Source of the DNA: Gammaproteobacteria bacterium
Lineage (GTDB): Bacteria; Pseudomonadota; Gammaproteobacteria; GRL18
Length of the DNA: 64,000 nt
Assembly: GCA_026994225.1 (NCBI GenBank)
Contig: JALWRI010000076.1
Coordinates: 1 to 64,000 of the forward strand
Direction: 5' to 3'
Shown: in pieces, positions 37,707-48,761 of the stretch
Numbering within the stretch: position 1 is the first letter of the stretch
How the letters are laid out: every line of letters begins with the position of its first letter
The notes under the pieces: generated by a model
Seen by the model: only the letters and a program-made list of their open reading frames with translations
Database searches by the model: none
What the model was told of the DNA's origin: nothing
Translations under genes and position numbers: made by a program

Positions 37707-37729
37707 TGGATTAGAAGGTTATAAAAATA

Positions 37730-39013
37730 ATGTGTAAAACAATATCACCAACGATGAAATCATTAGTAGTAGAGCATAGCTTAAAACCAGCTAAAATAAA
37801 AACTCGTAAGCAATTATATCAATTAGATGGATATTATTGTCCGGTGATTGGTACATGTATGACGTTAGGAGAAATAAAAAAAGTATTACGGCAGAGTAAA
37901 TACAATATTAAAGGACTAACCGATCACGACTTGCACATATTAGCTGTTAGTAAGGCACAAGATAAAAGATCGGTGACTGGAAAACGTTTACAAAAAGTGA
38001 TGGATAAAAAATATCAACATTTGATTAATAAAGCTAAAAAATTTAAGGAGATACAACAATTACAAGATTTTTGGTCAGAAAGTTTTTATCAAGGAGATAT
38101 TGCAGGTGCATTTTGGGTGATCATCACACATCCTTTGTGTGATGTTAATTTGTTAAAAATGGTATATGGTGAAGTACATATGCTTTCGCACATATCAGGA
38201 GCAAGTCAACGTTATGATATAAAAACACTAGATAAATTAAAGAATTTAGTTAAAGAGAAAGAGTGCGCTGCAAATGATGCTTTACTCGATGTGCAAAAGT
38301 GGAAAAATAAATATCAACGTATGCAACAAAAATTGGTAGAATATGCACAAGAGCTTAGACAAAATAAGGAAAAGATAGAGCAATTAGAGAATAAACTTAA
38401 TCAAAGTAATGCACAACAATTACAGATACAACGTGAGCATGTGCAGCAATTAGAGAAAAAACAGCAGCAAAGTGAGGTATATATTCATAAATTAACACAA
38501 CAGGTAGAAAAAAAACAGGAAAAAAATCAACAACTACAAGTATATTGCGCAGAATTATTAGGGCAAGTGAAGAATATACAAAAAGAAAATCAGTTATTAC
38601 AACAATTATCCTCTATGCATCCAATAACTGATTGTCAAGATTGCCCTCTGGATACGCCACAACAAAATTTATGTGGAAAGTGTGTATTGTATGTAGGGGG
38701 CAGAACTAATTTAAAAAGTCATTATAAACAGGTGGTAGAACAGTATAATGGTACATTTTTACATCACGATGGAGGAATAGAGGATAACCAACACCATTTA
38801 CCTAATTTATTATCAAGTGCAGATATCATTGTATGTCCACATGATTGTATTAGTCATAATGCTTATTGGAAGGTAAAAAAATACAGTAAACAATTACAAA
38901 AAACGTGTATTATTACTGATAATGCTGGTTTATCTTCTTTACAAGAAGCATTGACGGATATTAAATGGGGAATGGTATCATTACAAAAGTTATCATATAG
39001 ACAACATACATAA
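37730..39013 (+). CDS. DUF2325 protein with coiled coil
   Basis: The 427-residue protein has an N-terminal domain (~1-150) of unknown fold, a long coiled coil (~165-290, rich in Gln, Lys, Glu) and a C-terminal DUF2325 domain with C-x2-C ... C-x2-C (CQDCPLDT, CGKCVLYVGGR) and HDGGIEDN, IIVCPHDCISHNAYWKVKKY. DUF2325 is found in iron-linked loci of several proteobacteria, but its biochemical role is not known. The cysteines may bind a metal or cluster. An AGAAGG ribosome binding site lies upstream. Confidence 0.75.
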   Translation: MCKTISPTMKSLVVEHSLKPAKIKTRKQLYQLDGYYCPVIGTCMTLGEIKKVLRQSKYNIKGLTDHDLHILAVSKAQDKRSVTGKRLQKVMDKKYQHLINKAKKFKEIQQLQDFWSESFYQGDIAGAFWVIITHPLCDVNLLKMVYGEVHMLSHISGASQRYDIKTLDKLKNLVKEKECAANDALLDVQKWKNKYQRMQQKLVEYAQELRQNKEKIEQLENKLNQSNAQQLQIQREHVQQLEKKQQQSEVYIHKLTQQVEKKQEKNQQLQVYCAELLGQVKNIQKENQLLQQLSSMHPITDCQDCPLDTPQQNLCGKCVLYVGGRTNLKSHYKQVVEQYNGTFLHHDGGIEDNQHHLPNLLSSADIIVCPHDCISHNAYWKVKKYSKQLQKTCIITDNAGLSSLQEALTDIKWGMVSLQKLSYRQHT

Positions 39014-39035
39014 TTGTAGCTAAAACGTGTACAAT

Positions 39036-39064
39036 AACCTCAAATTTTCTGTTTATTTGAGGTT
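39036..39064 (+). promoter_or_regulatory. Hairpin covering the purL ribosome binding site
   Basis: AACCTCAAA (39036-39044) pairs perfectly with TTTGAGGTT (39056-39064) around an 11-base loop. The GAGG that serves as Shine-Dalgarno sequence lies at 39059-39062, in the 3' arm, 6 bases before the ATG at 39069. Translation would be blocked unless the hairpin is opened. Confidence 0.6.
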
Positions 39065-39068
39065 AAGC

Positions 39069-42000
39069 ATGTTAATTCTGAAAGGCTCACCGGCATTATC
39101 GTTTTATCAAACTAAAACATTATTACGTCAATTACAAAAAGAAGTAGATATTAATGATATTTACGCACAATATATACATTTTGTCGAAGTTGAAAAAGCG
39201 ATAGGGGAGCAATCACAAGCAGTTTTAGAACAAATTTTATCTTATGGAGCGCATTATCCAAAAAAAACGAGTAAAGGAAGGTTATTTTTAGTTATTCCTC
39301 GTTTAGGTACTATTTCTCCGTGGGCAACAAAAGCAACAGATATTGCACATAATTGTGGTTTAGAGGATGTTTTACGTATCGAGCGGGGAATTGCGTATTA
39401 TCTGGATATAGAAACGGATATTAGCATTACACAGCAAAAAGTAATAGCACAATTACTACATGATAGAATGACGGAAACAGTCTTATCCGATTTACAGGAT
39501 GGACAACAATTATTTACGCATACTGCAGCGAAAAGTTTTGAAAGTATTGATATATTGCAGCAGGGAAAAGGAGCATTACAAACAGCTAATCAGCGTTTGG
39601 GGCTGGCATTAAGCGATGATGAAATGGATTACTTATTGGAATATTTTACGCATTGGCAACGCAATCCCCATGATATTGAATTAATGATGTTTGCTCAGGC
39701 AAACTCAGAACATTGCCGCCATAAAATTTTTAATGCTGATTTTATTATTGATGGGCAACGTCAAGATAAGTCATTATTTAATATGATTCGCAATAGTTAT
39801 CAATTACCAGGAAAAGCAAAGGTATTATCTGCATACGAAGATAACAGTGCAGTATTAAAAGGGCATGAAGTGCATGTATTAATACCCGATAGTGAGTTAA
39901 AATTTTATCAATATGTGACACAGCAGCGTGACATATTAATGAAAGTAGAAACGCATAATCATCCGACTGCTATTTCTCCTTTTCCTGGTGCCGCAACGGG
40001 TTCAGGAGGAGAAATTCGGGATGAAGGCGCAACCGGAAGAGGTTCTGCACCAAAAGCAGGATTAAGTGGTTTTTCAGTGTCTAATTTACAATTACCTAAT
40101 GCCTTACAACCTTGGGAAAATGATTATGGTAAACCTGCTCGTATTCGTTCAGCATTAGACATTATGTTAGAAGCACCTATTGGTGCCGCAGCGTTTAATA
40201 ATGAATTTGGTAGACCAAATATTAATGGCTATTTTCGTACCTATCAACAAATTGAAAAAACGACAGATGGTGAGTGGGTAAGAGGTTATCATAAACCGAT
40301 TATGTTAGCGGGAGGAATCGGTAATATTGATGCCAGGCATGTGGAGAAACGAGCCTTTGATGCTGGATGTAAAATTATTGTATTAGGTGGTCCTGCTATG
40401 TTGATAGGATTAGGAGGGGGGGCTGCCTCTTCGGTAGCATCGGGTAGCCAGGCAGAAGATTTGGATTTTGCTTCTGTACAACGAGGTAATCCGGAAATGC
40501 AACGACGTTGCCAGGAAGTGATTAATCAATGTTGGCAGTTAGGAAATAATAATCCGATACAATCTATCCATGATGTAGGCGCAGGTGGGTTATCGAATGC
40601 ATTACCTGAATTAGTCAATGATGCGGGCTGTGGAGCAATATTTGAATTACGTAAAGTACCGAATGATGAACCGGGTATGTCACCGATGGAGATTTGGTGT
40701 AATGAAGCACAAGAACGGTATGTGTTAGCAGTTAAAGCAGAAGATATAGAAACGTTTGCGGCAATTTGTGAGCGTGAACGATGTATCTATGCAGTAGTAG
40801 GGGAGGCAACAAAAGATGCACGGTTACAATTAAGCGATCAGTATTTTAATAATATGCCTATTGATATGCCATTAGAGGTGTTATTAGGTAAACCACCTAA
40901 AATGCTACGAGATGTAAAGACCAAAGTTACCCTTGCAAGGGCTTTGGATTTATCAGTAATAACTTTACATGACGCAGTAGAACGGATTTTACAATTACCT
41001 ACTGTTGCAGATAAAAGTTTTTTGATTAGCATAGGAGATAGGAGTGTAACGGGGTTGGTACATCGTGATCAAATGGTTGGCCCTTGGCAAGTACCGGTTG
41101 CTGATGCAGGGGTAACTTGTAGTGATTATCAAGGTTATAAAGGTGAAGCAATGGCAATGGGGGAGCGTAGTCCTTTAGCTTTAATTGATTATGCAGCGGC
41201 TGCCCGTATGACAGTGATGGAGGCGTTAACGAATTTATTATCTACTGATGTGAGTAAGCTCAATGATATTGTTTTATCTGCAAATTGGATGGCAGCAGCA
41301 GGATATGAAGGAGAAGATGCAGGGTTGTATACAGCAGTAAAAACGATAGGAGAAGAATTATGTCCAGCACTAGGAATAACGATTCCAGTGGGAAAAGACT
41401 CCATGTCGATGAAAACAGTATGGCAAGATAAACAAGAACAAAAATCAGTTACATCGCCGTTATCGTTGATTATTTCTGCTTTTGCTCGTATCCATGATGT
41501 ACGTAAAACATTAACGCCTCAATTACAGACCGAGATAGCAACTGACCTGATTTTGATTGATTTAGCACAAGGGCAGCAACGTTTAGGTGGCTCAGCTTTG
41601 GCTCAGGTTTATCAACAAATAGGTGATATTAGCCCAGATTTTGATGCCATAGATGCCTTTAAACAGTTATTCGATTTACTTCATCAATGGAAGCGGGAAA
41701 ATATGTTATGTGCTTACCATGATCGTTCTGATGGAGGATTGTGGACCACGTTATGTGAAATGGCATTTGCTAGTCATTGTGGTATAGATATAGATATGAG
41801 TCACTATGCAAAAACAGAAAAAGACTTATTAGCTGCTTTATTCAATGAAGAGCTGGGTATTGTAGTACAGGTCGCTAAAAAAAATACAGCAAAAATATTG
41901 GCAGCGTTACAAACGGCAGGTCTATCACAGAGTAAAGTGATTGCTCAGGTTAATCAAGAAGATGAAATTAACTGTTATTATCAAGGTCAACGGGTATTAC

Positions 42001-42962
42001 ATTATCAGCGTGTTGTTTTACAACGGTTATGGAGTAAAACCAGCTTTATCATGCAATCAATACGAGATAATGCAGAAACGGCACAACAGCAATATGATAG
42101 TCTTTTAGATAAGCATGATCCGGGTTTACAGGTAAAATTAACCTATCAGGTAGAAGAAAATATCGTGTTACCCTTTATTTCCAAAGGGTTACATCCCCCC
42201 GTTGCGATTTTAAGGGAACAAGGTGTTAATGGGCATATTGAAATGGCTGCTGCATTTGATAAAGCGGGTTTTGCTTGTATTGATGTACATATGAGTGATA
42301 TTTTCCAGGGAAAAGTGGGATTAGAAGATTTTGCAGGATTAGTTGCTTGTGGTGGATTTTCTTATGGAGATGTACTTGGTGCAGGGGGAGGATGGGCAAA
42401 TTCTATTTTATTTAATCCCCGTGCCAGAGAGCAATTTAGTGCCTTTTTTGCTCGTAGTGATACGTTTGCATTAGGTGTTTGTAACGGTTGTCAAATGTTA
42501 TCTCAGTTACGAGAGTTAATACCTGGTACTGAATATTGGCCACATTTTGTACAAAATAATTCACAACAATTTGAAGCACGGTTTAGTTTAGTTGAAGTGA
42601 TGCCCTCGGCTTCTCTCTTTTTGCAGGATATGGCAGGCTCTTACTTACCGATTGCTGTGGCACATGGAGAGGGACGGGCTGAATTTGAAAATGATGTGCA
42701 ATTACAAAAAGCAATAAAACATGGCACAACACTGCGTTATATTGATCATTATGGTCATGTAGCAAATCACTATCCAGCTAATCCAAATGGTTCACCAGCA
42801 GGTATAACGGGATTATGTAATGAAGATGGGCGTGTTACGATTATGATGCCGCATCCAGAACGTGTATTCAGGACAGTACAAAATTCGTGGTATCCTAAAA
42901 CCGGACACGAATATGCTGGTTGGAGTCGCTTGTTTTTTAATGCCAGAAAATGGATAGGATAG
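39069..42962 (+). CDS. purL: Phosphoribosylformylglycinamidine synthase PurL
   Basis: The 1297-residue large-type PurL starts [14 protein letters not shown], like the Escherichia coli protein. It has the N-terminal PurS-like part, the two FGAM-synthase AIRS-like domains ([43 protein letters not shown]) and a C-terminal glutaminase with the nucleophile in [11 protein letters not shown] and the His-Glu region PHPERVFR. It makes FGAM from FGAR, glutamine and ATP in purine synthesis. An earlier ATG at 39027 lies before the hairpin and is unlikely. Confidence 0.95.
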   Translation: MLILKGSPALSFYQTKTLLRQLQKEVDINDIYAQYIHFVEVEKAIGEQSQAVLEQILSYGAHYPKKTSKGRLFLVIPRLGTISPWATKATDIAHNCGLEDVLRIERGIAYYLDIETDISITQQKVIAQLLHDRMTETVLSDLQDGQQLFTHTAAKSFESIDILQQGKGALQTANQRLGLALSDDEMDYLLEYFTHWQRNPHDIELMMFAQANSEHCRHKIFNADFIIDGQRQDKSLFNMIRNSYQLPGKAKVLSAYEDNSAVLKGHEVHVLIPDSELKFYQYVTQQRDILMKVETHNHPTAISPFPGAATGSGGEIRDEGATGRGSAPKAGLSGFSVSNLQLPNALQPWENDYGKPARIRSALDIMLEAPIGAAAFNNEFGRPNINGYFRTYQQIEKTTDGEWVRGYHKPIMLAGGIGNIDARHVEKRAFDAGCKIIVLGGPAMLIGLGGGAASSVASGSQAEDLDFASVQRGNPEMQRRCQEVINQCWQLGNNNPIQSIHDVGAGGLSNALPELVNDAGCGAIFELRKVPNDEPGMSPMEIWCNEAQERYVLAVKAEDIETFAAICERERCIYAVVGEATKDARLQLSDQYFNNMPIDMPLEVLLGKPPKMLRDVKTKVTLARALDLSVITLHDAVERILQLPTVADKSFLISIGDRSVTGLVHRDQMVGPWQVPVADAGVTCSDYQGYKGEAMAMGERSPLALIDYAAAARMTVMEALTNLLSTDVSKLNDIVLSANWMAAAGYEGEDAGLYTAVKTIGEELCPALGITIPVGKDSMSMKTVWQDKQEQKSVTSPLSLIISAFARIHDVRKTLTPQLQTEIATDLILIDLAQGQQRLGGSALAQVYQQIGDISPDFDAIDAFKQLFDLLHQWKRENMLCAYHDRSDGGLWTTLCEMAFASHCGIDIDMSHYAKTEKDLLAALFNEELGIVVQVAKKNTAKILAALQTAGLSQSKVIAQVNQEDEINCYYQGQRVLHYQRVVLQRLWSKTSFIMQSIRDNAETAQQQYDSLLDKHDPGLQVKLTYQVEENIVLPFISKGLHPPVAILREQGVNGHIEMAAAFDKAGFACIDVHMSDIFQGKVGLEDFAGLVACGGFSYGDVLGAGGGWANSILFNPRAREQFSAFFARSDTFALGVCNGCQMLSQLRELIPGTEYWPHFVQNNSQQFEARFSLVEVMPSASLFLQDMAGSYLPIAVAHGEGRAEFENDVQLQKAIKHGTTLRYIDHYGHVANHYPANPNGSPAGITGLCNEDGRVTIMMPHPERVFRTVQNSWYPKTGHEYAGWSRLFFNARKWIG

Positions 42963-42974
42963 GGAGTCAATATA

Positions 42975-44048
42975 ATGGATAAACAAGCTATGCAGTGGCA
43001 AAATAATTTACCTAAGACAATAGATATTATTAATGCAATACCTAAAATAAGTGATACAGAAAAAAAACACTTACTGGTTAAAATAAAGCAAGAATTAAAA
43101 AAACAAGATGCAGTATTAGTCGCTCATTATTATACAGCTAAAGATTTACAGCAATTGGCCGATGATACAGGGGGGTGTGTATCCGATTCGTTGGAAATGG
43201 CTCGTTTTGGGAAACAACATAGCGCAACAACCTTAATTGTTGCCGGAGTGCGCTTTATGGGGGAGACAGCCAAGATTTTATCTCCAGAAAAACGAGTATT
43301 GATGCCAACTTTAGAGGCTGAATGCTCATTGGATTTAGGTTGTAATATGGAAGATTTTTCAACTTTTTGTGCTCAACATCCAGATCGGACAGTCGTCGTG
43401 TATGCCAATACGAGCGCAAAAGTAAAAGCACGAGCAGATTGGGTGGTTACATCGGGTATTGCAAGCAAAATTGTAGCGCATCTTGCAGAACGGGGAGAAA
43501 AAATATTATGGGCACCAGATAAGCATTTAGGTGCTTATATACAAAAAATAACACAGGCAGATATGTTGTTATGGGACGGTTCTTGTGTGGTGCATGATGA
43601 GTTTAAAACCCAGGCATTAGTAACCTTGCGACAACAACATCCAGATGCAGCAATATTAGTACATCCTGAGTCCCCATATAGTTTAGTTGAAATGGCTGAT
43701 GTAGTGGGTTCAACTACACAGTTAATTAAGGCAGTACAAACGTTACCAAATAAGACATTTATTGTGGCAACAGATAACGGTATCTTTTATAAAATGCAGC
43801 AAATAGCACCTGAAAAACAGCTATTAGAAGCTCCAACCGGAGGAATTGGAGGAAGTTGTCAAATGTGTGCTCATTGCCCCTGGATGGCAATGAATTCCCT
43901 TAGCAATTTATTGCATGTATTAGAAACGGGAGAGAATGCAATACAAGTTAGAGAAGATGTTAGAAAAAAGGCATTAGTCTCAACGCAACGAATGATAGAT
44001 TTTGCTAATAAACTGGATATACAAGTAGCCGGAAAAAGTACCGTGTAG
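42975..44048 (+). CDS. nadA: Quinolinate synthase NadA
   Basis: The 357-residue protein has [55 protein letters not shown] and the C-terminal [16 protein letters not shown]. NadA has a [4Fe-4S] cluster with three Cys ligands (candidates in the [13 protein letters not shown] and CQMCAHC regions) and condenses iminoaspartate with dihydroxyacetone phosphate. GGGAG lies upstream of the ATG. The partner nadC is at 47919; nadB is not visible. Confidence 0.94.
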   Translation: MDKQAMQWQNNLPKTIDIINAIPKISDTEKKHLLVKIKQELKKQDAVLVAHYYTAKDLQQLADDTGGCVSDSLEMARFGKQHSATTLIVAGVRFMGETAKILSPEKRVLMPTLEAECSLDLGCNMEDFSTFCAQHPDRTVVVYANTSAKVKARADWVVTSGIASKIVAHLAERGEKILWAPDKHLGAYIQKITQADMLLWDGSCVVHDEFKTQALVTLRQQHPDAAILVHPESPYSLVEMADVVGSTTQLIKAVQTLPNKTFIVATDNGIFYKMQQIAPEKQLLEAPTGGIGGSCQMCAHCPWMAMNSLSNLLHVLETGENAIQVREDVRKKALVSTQRMIDFANKLDIQVAGKSTV

Positions 44049-44064
44049 CATTTATGTAATAAAA

Positions 44065-44613
44065 TTAGAATGGTAAATATTGTTGTAAGTATTGCCAATC
44101 AAAGGATGAACCTGGATCAGTTTTTCGTTGTGGGGCAATGGTATTATGTCCTACAATTCTATCTATAGTAATGGCAGGATAAGATTGCTGTAGGCTTTGG
44201 ATAACCGGTAACAAAGTGGTGTATTGTGCTTGTGTGTAAGGGATATTATCAGTACCCTCAAGTTCTATACCAATAGAATAATCGTTACAGTTATCTTGAC
44301 CTTGAAAACTGGATTTTCCCGCATGCCAGGCTCTGCAATGAAAAGGGACAAATTGAATAATATGACCATTACGTTGTATGAGTAAATGGGCAGAAACGTG
44401 TAAATGAGCAATAGTAGAAAAATAAGGATGTGCATGGATATTGAGTTGATTAGTAAAAAATTGCTCAATATAAGTACCACCAAATTGATTAGGTGGTAAA
44501 CTAATATTATGTATCACTACTAAATTAATTTGGGTATTGGCGGGACGTTGGTTAAAATTAGGAGATGGCAGGTATTTGATACCCTGGAGTAAACCGTTTA
44601 TGATTTTAAACAT
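44065..44613 (-). CDS. ampD: N-acetylmuramyl-L-alanine amidase AmpD
   Basis: The 182-residue protein has the amidase-2 pattern: NLVVIHNISLPPNQFGG (zinc His), HLHVSAHLLIQRNGHIIQFV, RAWHAGKSSFQGQDNCNDYSIGIELEGTD, and GHNTIAPQRKTDPGSSFDW with the second His and Asp zinc ligands. It cleaves anhydro-muropeptides in the cytoplasm during cell-wall recycling. It converges with nadA with a 16-base gap. Confidence 0.93.
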   Translation of the reverse strand: MFKIINGLLQGIKYLPSPNFNQRPANTQINLVVIHNISLPPNQFGGTYIEQFFTNQLNIHAHPYFSTIAHLHVSAHLLIQRNGHIIQFVPFHCRAWHAGKSSFQGQDNCNDYSIGIELEGTDNIPYTQAQYTTLLPVIQSLQQSYPAITIDRIVGHNTIAPQRKTDPGSSFDWQYLQQYLPF

Positions 44614-44827
44614 AGAAATAGCCCTTTAATATAATTATTGTGAAATGTATCACAGATAGATGGAATGCATATATGCTAGAAATGTGGCGGCAAGGTTTAA
44701 TTTTTTGAAGTAAACCTGCGTTTAATAGTGCAAATGGAGAAACAGTGTATTATTCTATCTAAAAAGTAACTTTAAAAAAGTGAATTATATCAACTAACAG
44801 GATTTTTATTCTTCTAAGGTACGTAGC

Positions 44828-47044
44828 ATGGCATTAGCTCCTTCAAATAATTTATTACAGTCATTACAAGAAGAATCTTTGGATTGGTTTCAAGATCATG
44901 TTGCCGAACTATTTGATAATGTAGACGATCAACTATTTCAAATGGCAGATAAAGCAGAATGTTCTTTAGATGATAGCTCTTATTATGATGCGATGCGCTT
45001 AATTCGCATAGAGCGTGAAAATGCAGAAATACGTTGTATGCAGCAATTTGATTTGCAGTTTCAAGACCCTTCATTGTTGCAAAAAGAGATCCTTGCTATT
45101 AATGGGAATACGGGGGAAGTAGAAGAGGAGGCTTTATCAGCAAAAGAGATAGAAGAGGAAAATTTAGCGATAGACACGATGGTTTCAAAAGCTGAAAGAA
45201 AAAATAATAAAAGTCTGAAAGTCTTAAATGAGCGAGTTGAATATTTAGCAGATAATCAAATTAGTGTTAATAATCGCAATAATCCCGTAGCACCTTATGC
45301 GTTAGCAAAAGCCTTTCAATCTGCTATTTCTATTTTAAATACTGGTTTAAAAGTACATTTAATTATTTATAAATTACTCGATGTGCATGTATTTAAAGAT
45401 TTACCTGAGTTGTATTTTAAATTAAATGAGTTATTAATCAATGCTAATGTATTACCGGAATTACAAAACCCCTATGGCAATGCACGAGTAGCAGCGACTT
45501 CCATGCCGGTTCCTTCTCCTTCGCCTACTATGCAAGGAGGGATGCAAAGTGCTGGTGGTGGGACATATACTGAGTATATGGAACATGATAGAGGTGCCGA
45601 TGCGTACGCTATGCTACAGCAATTAATGGCACAACAACAACAAATACAACAACAACTAGCTAATGCGCCGGTAGTGTCTGCACAAGATGTATTATCAGGA
45701 TTAGGTAATGTTTCTAGCACGGACATAGTACCTACAGGGGGTAGCAATGTTGATTTTCTACGTAACCTGATTTCTGAAACAGTGCAAGGTACGATGCAAG
45801 GCATGATGGAAGCGAATGGGGGAAAGGTCAATATTGCAGATGGTGATATGATTGATGTTATTGGTATGCTCTTTGATTTTATCGCCAATGATGAAAGCCT
45901 AACGGATGCAGTCAAAGCATTAATTGCACGTTTACAAATTCCTATTTTAAAAATATCCATTAAAGATAAAAACTTTTTTAGTAATAAAAAACATCCAGCA
46001 CGGCAATTATTAAATGATTTATCTAATGCCGGATTAGGGGTTACGGAGGATGTACCGGCTAGAGAAAATCCATTATTTATTAAGCTCGAATCTATTATTA
46101 ACAAAGTTTTAGATCAAGATGATGAAAATGTAGATGTTGGTGTATACGAGCAAGCGATTAAAGATTTGGATCGGTTTATTCAACATATTCAAGAAGATTC
46201 AGTAGGTTATAGAAAAACCAAGAAACGCTCATCCCGAGAAACTATTTTAAGTTTAATTACTACAGAAATTGATTCCCGCTTAAATAACCGACAAGTCCCT
46301 CAGGTTATTATTACTTTATTAGAACGAGTATGGAAAGATGTGATGCTCGATATTTACTTTAATGAAGGAATGGACAGCGATGAATGGGATATGGCTTTGA
46401 CTTTTGTGGAAACCTTAATTCGTAGTGTTGAACCCTTACGTAATGATAAGGCACAACGACAGTTAGTAAAAATTATTCCAGGTATTTTAAATACCTTAAA
46501 TGAAGGACTAAAACGTATTGCTTTCCCTGTAGATGCGGCAGAACAGTTATTAGGTGATTTACAGCAATGCCATGTAGCGTGTTTGAAAGGTGAAATTATT
46601 GATGATGCTGAATTAGTGGTCGATGATGCAGTCTATATTTCTTCTACAGATACTATTTTTGAAAATTTAGATGATTTAGATGCGTTTGAAGAAGAAGAAT
46701 TGATTGATTCTATGGATGATGGTTCTGAGCAAGTGATTGCTGATGGTAGTCATATTCCAGATATGATTGAGGATGAAATAACAGAAAAAGCAAGAACCTT
46801 ACAACCAGATGTATGGTTAGCCTTTTATGATAGCGATAAACAAGAATATCGGGCAAAAATTTCTTGGATCAGTGATGATTATTCTACTTTTATCTTTGTT
46901 ACCCAAACAGGGCAGGTGGCAGAAAAATCCTTAGCCGGTTTAACGGATGCTTTACGTAGCGGACAAGCGAAAATTTTTGATACTGAACCTGTTTTTGATA
47001 GAGCGATGGATTCTATCTTTGATGAATTACAGCGTGCTAGTTAA
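44828..47044 (+). CDS. DUF1631 family protein
   Basis: The 738-residue protein belongs to DUF1631 as judged by the N-terminal segment with NSLQ-type helices, the ERVEYLADNQISVNNRNNPVAPYALAKAF block (~135-165), a Gln-rich linker (~230-290), the helical core and the C-terminal LQPDVWLAFYDSDKQEYRAKISWISDDYSTFIFVTQTGQ domain, which is PilZ-like in outline. The biochemical function is unknown. It is divergent from ampD and followed by a protease gene 8 bases later. Confidence 0.85.
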   Translation: MALAPSNNLLQSLQEESLDWFQDHVAELFDNVDDQLFQMADKAECSLDDSSYYDAMRLIRIERENAEIRCMQQFDLQFQDPSLLQKEILAINGNTGEVEEEALSAKEIEEENLAIDTMVSKAERKNNKSLKVLNERVEYLADNQISVNNRNNPVAPYALAKAFQSAISILNTGLKVHLIIYKLLDVHVFKDLPELYFKLNELLINANVLPELQNPYGNARVAATSMPVPSPSPTMQGGMQSAGGGTYTEYMEHDRGADAYAMLQQLMAQQQQIQQQLANAPVVSAQDVLSGLGNVSSTDIVPTGGSNVDFLRNLISETVQGTMQGMMEANGGKVNIADGDMIDVIGMLFDFIANDESLTDAVKALIARLQIPILKISIKDKNFFSNKKHPARQLLNDLSNAGLGVTEDVPARENPLFIKLESIINKVLDQDDENVDVGVYEQAIKDLDRFIQHIQEDSVGYRKTKKRSSRETILSLITTEIDSRLNNRQVPQVIITLLERVWKDVMLDIYFNEGMDSDEWDMALTFVETLIRSVEPLRNDKAQRQLVKIIPGILNTLNEGLKRIAFPVDAAEQLLGDLQQCHVACLKGEIIDDAELVVDDAVYISSTDTIFENLDDLDAFEEEELIDSMDDGSEQVIADGSHIPDMIEDEITEKARTLQPDVWLAFYDSDKQEYRAKISWISDDYSTFIFVTQTGQVAEKSLAGLTDALRSGQAKIFDTEPVFDRAMDSIFDELQRAS

Positions 47045-47052
47045 CGTAATTT

Positions 47053-47562
47053 ATGCCAACAATGCCACAAGATAATAGTCAAAAAATAGGAAAGGTCATG
47101 TTTTTTATGGCCTTTGTGCTTTTTTTAGGGTTATTGAGTTGGTATTTTCAAAACATCTTAAATACACGCTATAACCCTAATCAAGAACTTGAAAATATCG
47201 TACAAGGAAGTGAAGTTGTTTTACAACGTAACTATTATGGACATTACCTTAGCAATGGTACTATTAACCATCAGCCGGTTACTTTTTTTTTAGATACAGG
47301 AGCAACAATGGTTGTAATTCCTGAAGTTATGGCAAAGCGATTAAATCTTAAAAAGGGCCATCGTACTGAGGTGATGACAGCAAATGGAAATTCTGTTGCA
47401 TACCATACTCGTATTCAGCAATTAGAAATAGGCTCTATTCAATTATTTAATGTTCAGGCATTGATTGTTAAAAATTTAGAACAAATATTATTGGGAATGT
47501 CGGCACTGAAACAGATGGATTTTTCACAACGTGGTGACGTAATGATATTGCATCAAAAATAA
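47053..47562 (+). CDS. TIGR02281-type membrane-anchored aspartic protease
   Basis: The 169-residue protein has an N-terminal transmembrane helix (~16-35, MFFMAFVLFLGLLSW) and a retropepsin-like domain with the catalytic FLDTGATMVVIP, followed by the LLGMSALKQMDF strand. These clan AA proteases act as dimers in the periplasm; substrates are unknown. It is 12 bases before the FKBP gene. Confidence 0.85.
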   Translation: MPTMPQDNSQKIGKVMFFMAFVLFLGLLSWYFQNILNTRYNPNQELENIVQGSEVVLQRNYYGHYLSNGTINHQPVTFFLDTGATMVVIPEVMAKRLNLKKGHRTEVMTANGNSVAYHTRIQQLEIGSIQLFNVQALIVKNLEQILLGMSALKQMDFSQRGDVMILHQK

Positions 47563-47574
47563 ATAGGAGAAAAC

Positions 47575-47922
47575 ATGACAGAAGCAATTATTTTAGAAAG
47601 TGGTTTAAAATATGAAGATATGAAGATAGGTGAAGGAAATATTGCAGAATCAGGGCAAACTGTTGTAGTACATTATACGGGATGGTTGGAAAATGGCAGT
47701 AAATTTGATTCTAGTGTTGATCGTAATCAACCTTTTAGCTTTGTGTTAGATCGTGGTCAAGTAATTAAAGGCTGGGATGAAGGCGTACAAGGTATGGCGA
47801 TTGGCAGTAAACGTAAGCTCACTATTCCCTCCCATTTAGCTTATGGTGGACGGGGAGCTGGAGATGTTATACCCCCTAATGCAACGTTAATTTTTGATGT
47901 AGAATTATTGGCAATTCAGTGA
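47575..47922 (+). CDS. FKBP-type peptidyl-prolyl isomerase
   Basis: This 115-residue single-domain FKBP has the full motif set: VVVHYTGWLENGSKFDSSVDRNQPFSF, VIKGWDEGVQGM, AYGGRGAGDVIPPNATLIFDVELL. No signal peptide, so it is cytosolic. AGGAGA precedes the ATG. Its stop overlaps the GTG start of nadC. Confidence 0.93.
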   Translation: MTEAIILESGLKYEDMKIGEGNIAESGQTVVVHYTGWLENGSKFDSSVDRNQPFSFVLDRGQVIKGWDEGVQGMAIGSKRKLTIPSHLAYGGRGAGDVIPPNATLIFDVELLAIQ

Positions 47923-48761
47923 TACCAGAAGAAGATATTCTACAACAAGTACAATATAGTCTAGTAGAAGATATTGGGCATGGTGATATAACTGCCCAAT
48001 TTGTTCCTGCGGCGGATATTGCCACCGCACAGATTATTAGTCGTGAAGATGCTATTATATGTGGAAAGGCTTGGGTTAATAATAGTTTTTTGTTATTAGA
48101 TAAAAATATACAGATTACTTGGCACGTTGATGACGCAATGCCAGTTGTAGCGGGGCAGGTGTTGTGTCAAATTACAGGTAATGCCCGTACATTACTGACT
48201 GCAGAGCGTACCGCTTTGAATTTTTTACAAACCTTGTCAGCAACTGCCACACAGACGCAACATTATGTACAGGCAGTACAAGGTAGCTCAGTAAAAATTG
48301 TAGATACCCGTAAAACGATACCAGGTTTGCGTAGAGCGCAAAAATATGCGGTATTATGTGGTGGTGGGGCAAATCATAGACACGGTTTATATGATGGTGT
48401 CCTGATTAAAGAAAATCATATCATGGCAGCCGGATCGATCAGCAAAGCGGTAAGGCGGGCAAAAGCACATATTCCGCACGGTTTAAAAGTTGAAGTAGAG
48501 GTAGAAACCTTAGCCGAATTAGAAGAAGCCTTAACAGCCGGTGTCGAATTGCTTTTATTAGATAATATGAATATAGCAACATTAACGCAAGCTGTGCAAA
48601 TAAATCAGGGTAAAGCGTTATTAGAGGCATCGGGTAATATCACGTTAGAGACGATTAAGCATGTTGCCCAAACAGGGGTTGATTTTATTTCTGTAGGCGC
48701 GTTAACAAAACATATTAAAGCCATTGATTTATCTATGCGTTTTGTTGTAAAGCCCAATTAA
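47919..48761 (+). CDS. nadC: Nicotinate-nucleotide pyrophosphorylase NadC
   Basis: This 280-residue quinolinate phosphoribosyltransferase shows VEDIGHGDITAQFVP, LTAERTALNFLQTLSATAT, VDTRKTIPGLRRAQKYAVLCGGGANHRHGLYDGVLIKENHI and EVEVETLAELEEAL. It makes nicotinate mononucleotide. The start is GTG at 47919, overlapping the FKBP stop by 4 bases. Its last 29 bases overlap the convergent queG 3' end. Confidence 0.94.
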   Translation: MIPEEDILQQVQYSLVEDIGHGDITAQFVPAADIATAQIISREDAIICGKAWVNNSFLLLDKNIQITWHVDDAMPVVAGQVLCQITGNARTLLTAERTALNFLQTLSATATQTQHYVQAVQGSSVKIVDTRKTIPGLRRAQKYAVLCGGGANHRHGLYDGVLIKENHIMAAGSISKAVRRAKAHIPHGLKVEVEVETLAELEEALTAGVELLLLDNMNIATLTQAVQINQGKALLEASGNITLETIKHVAQTGVDFISVGALTKHIKAIDLSMRFVVKPN

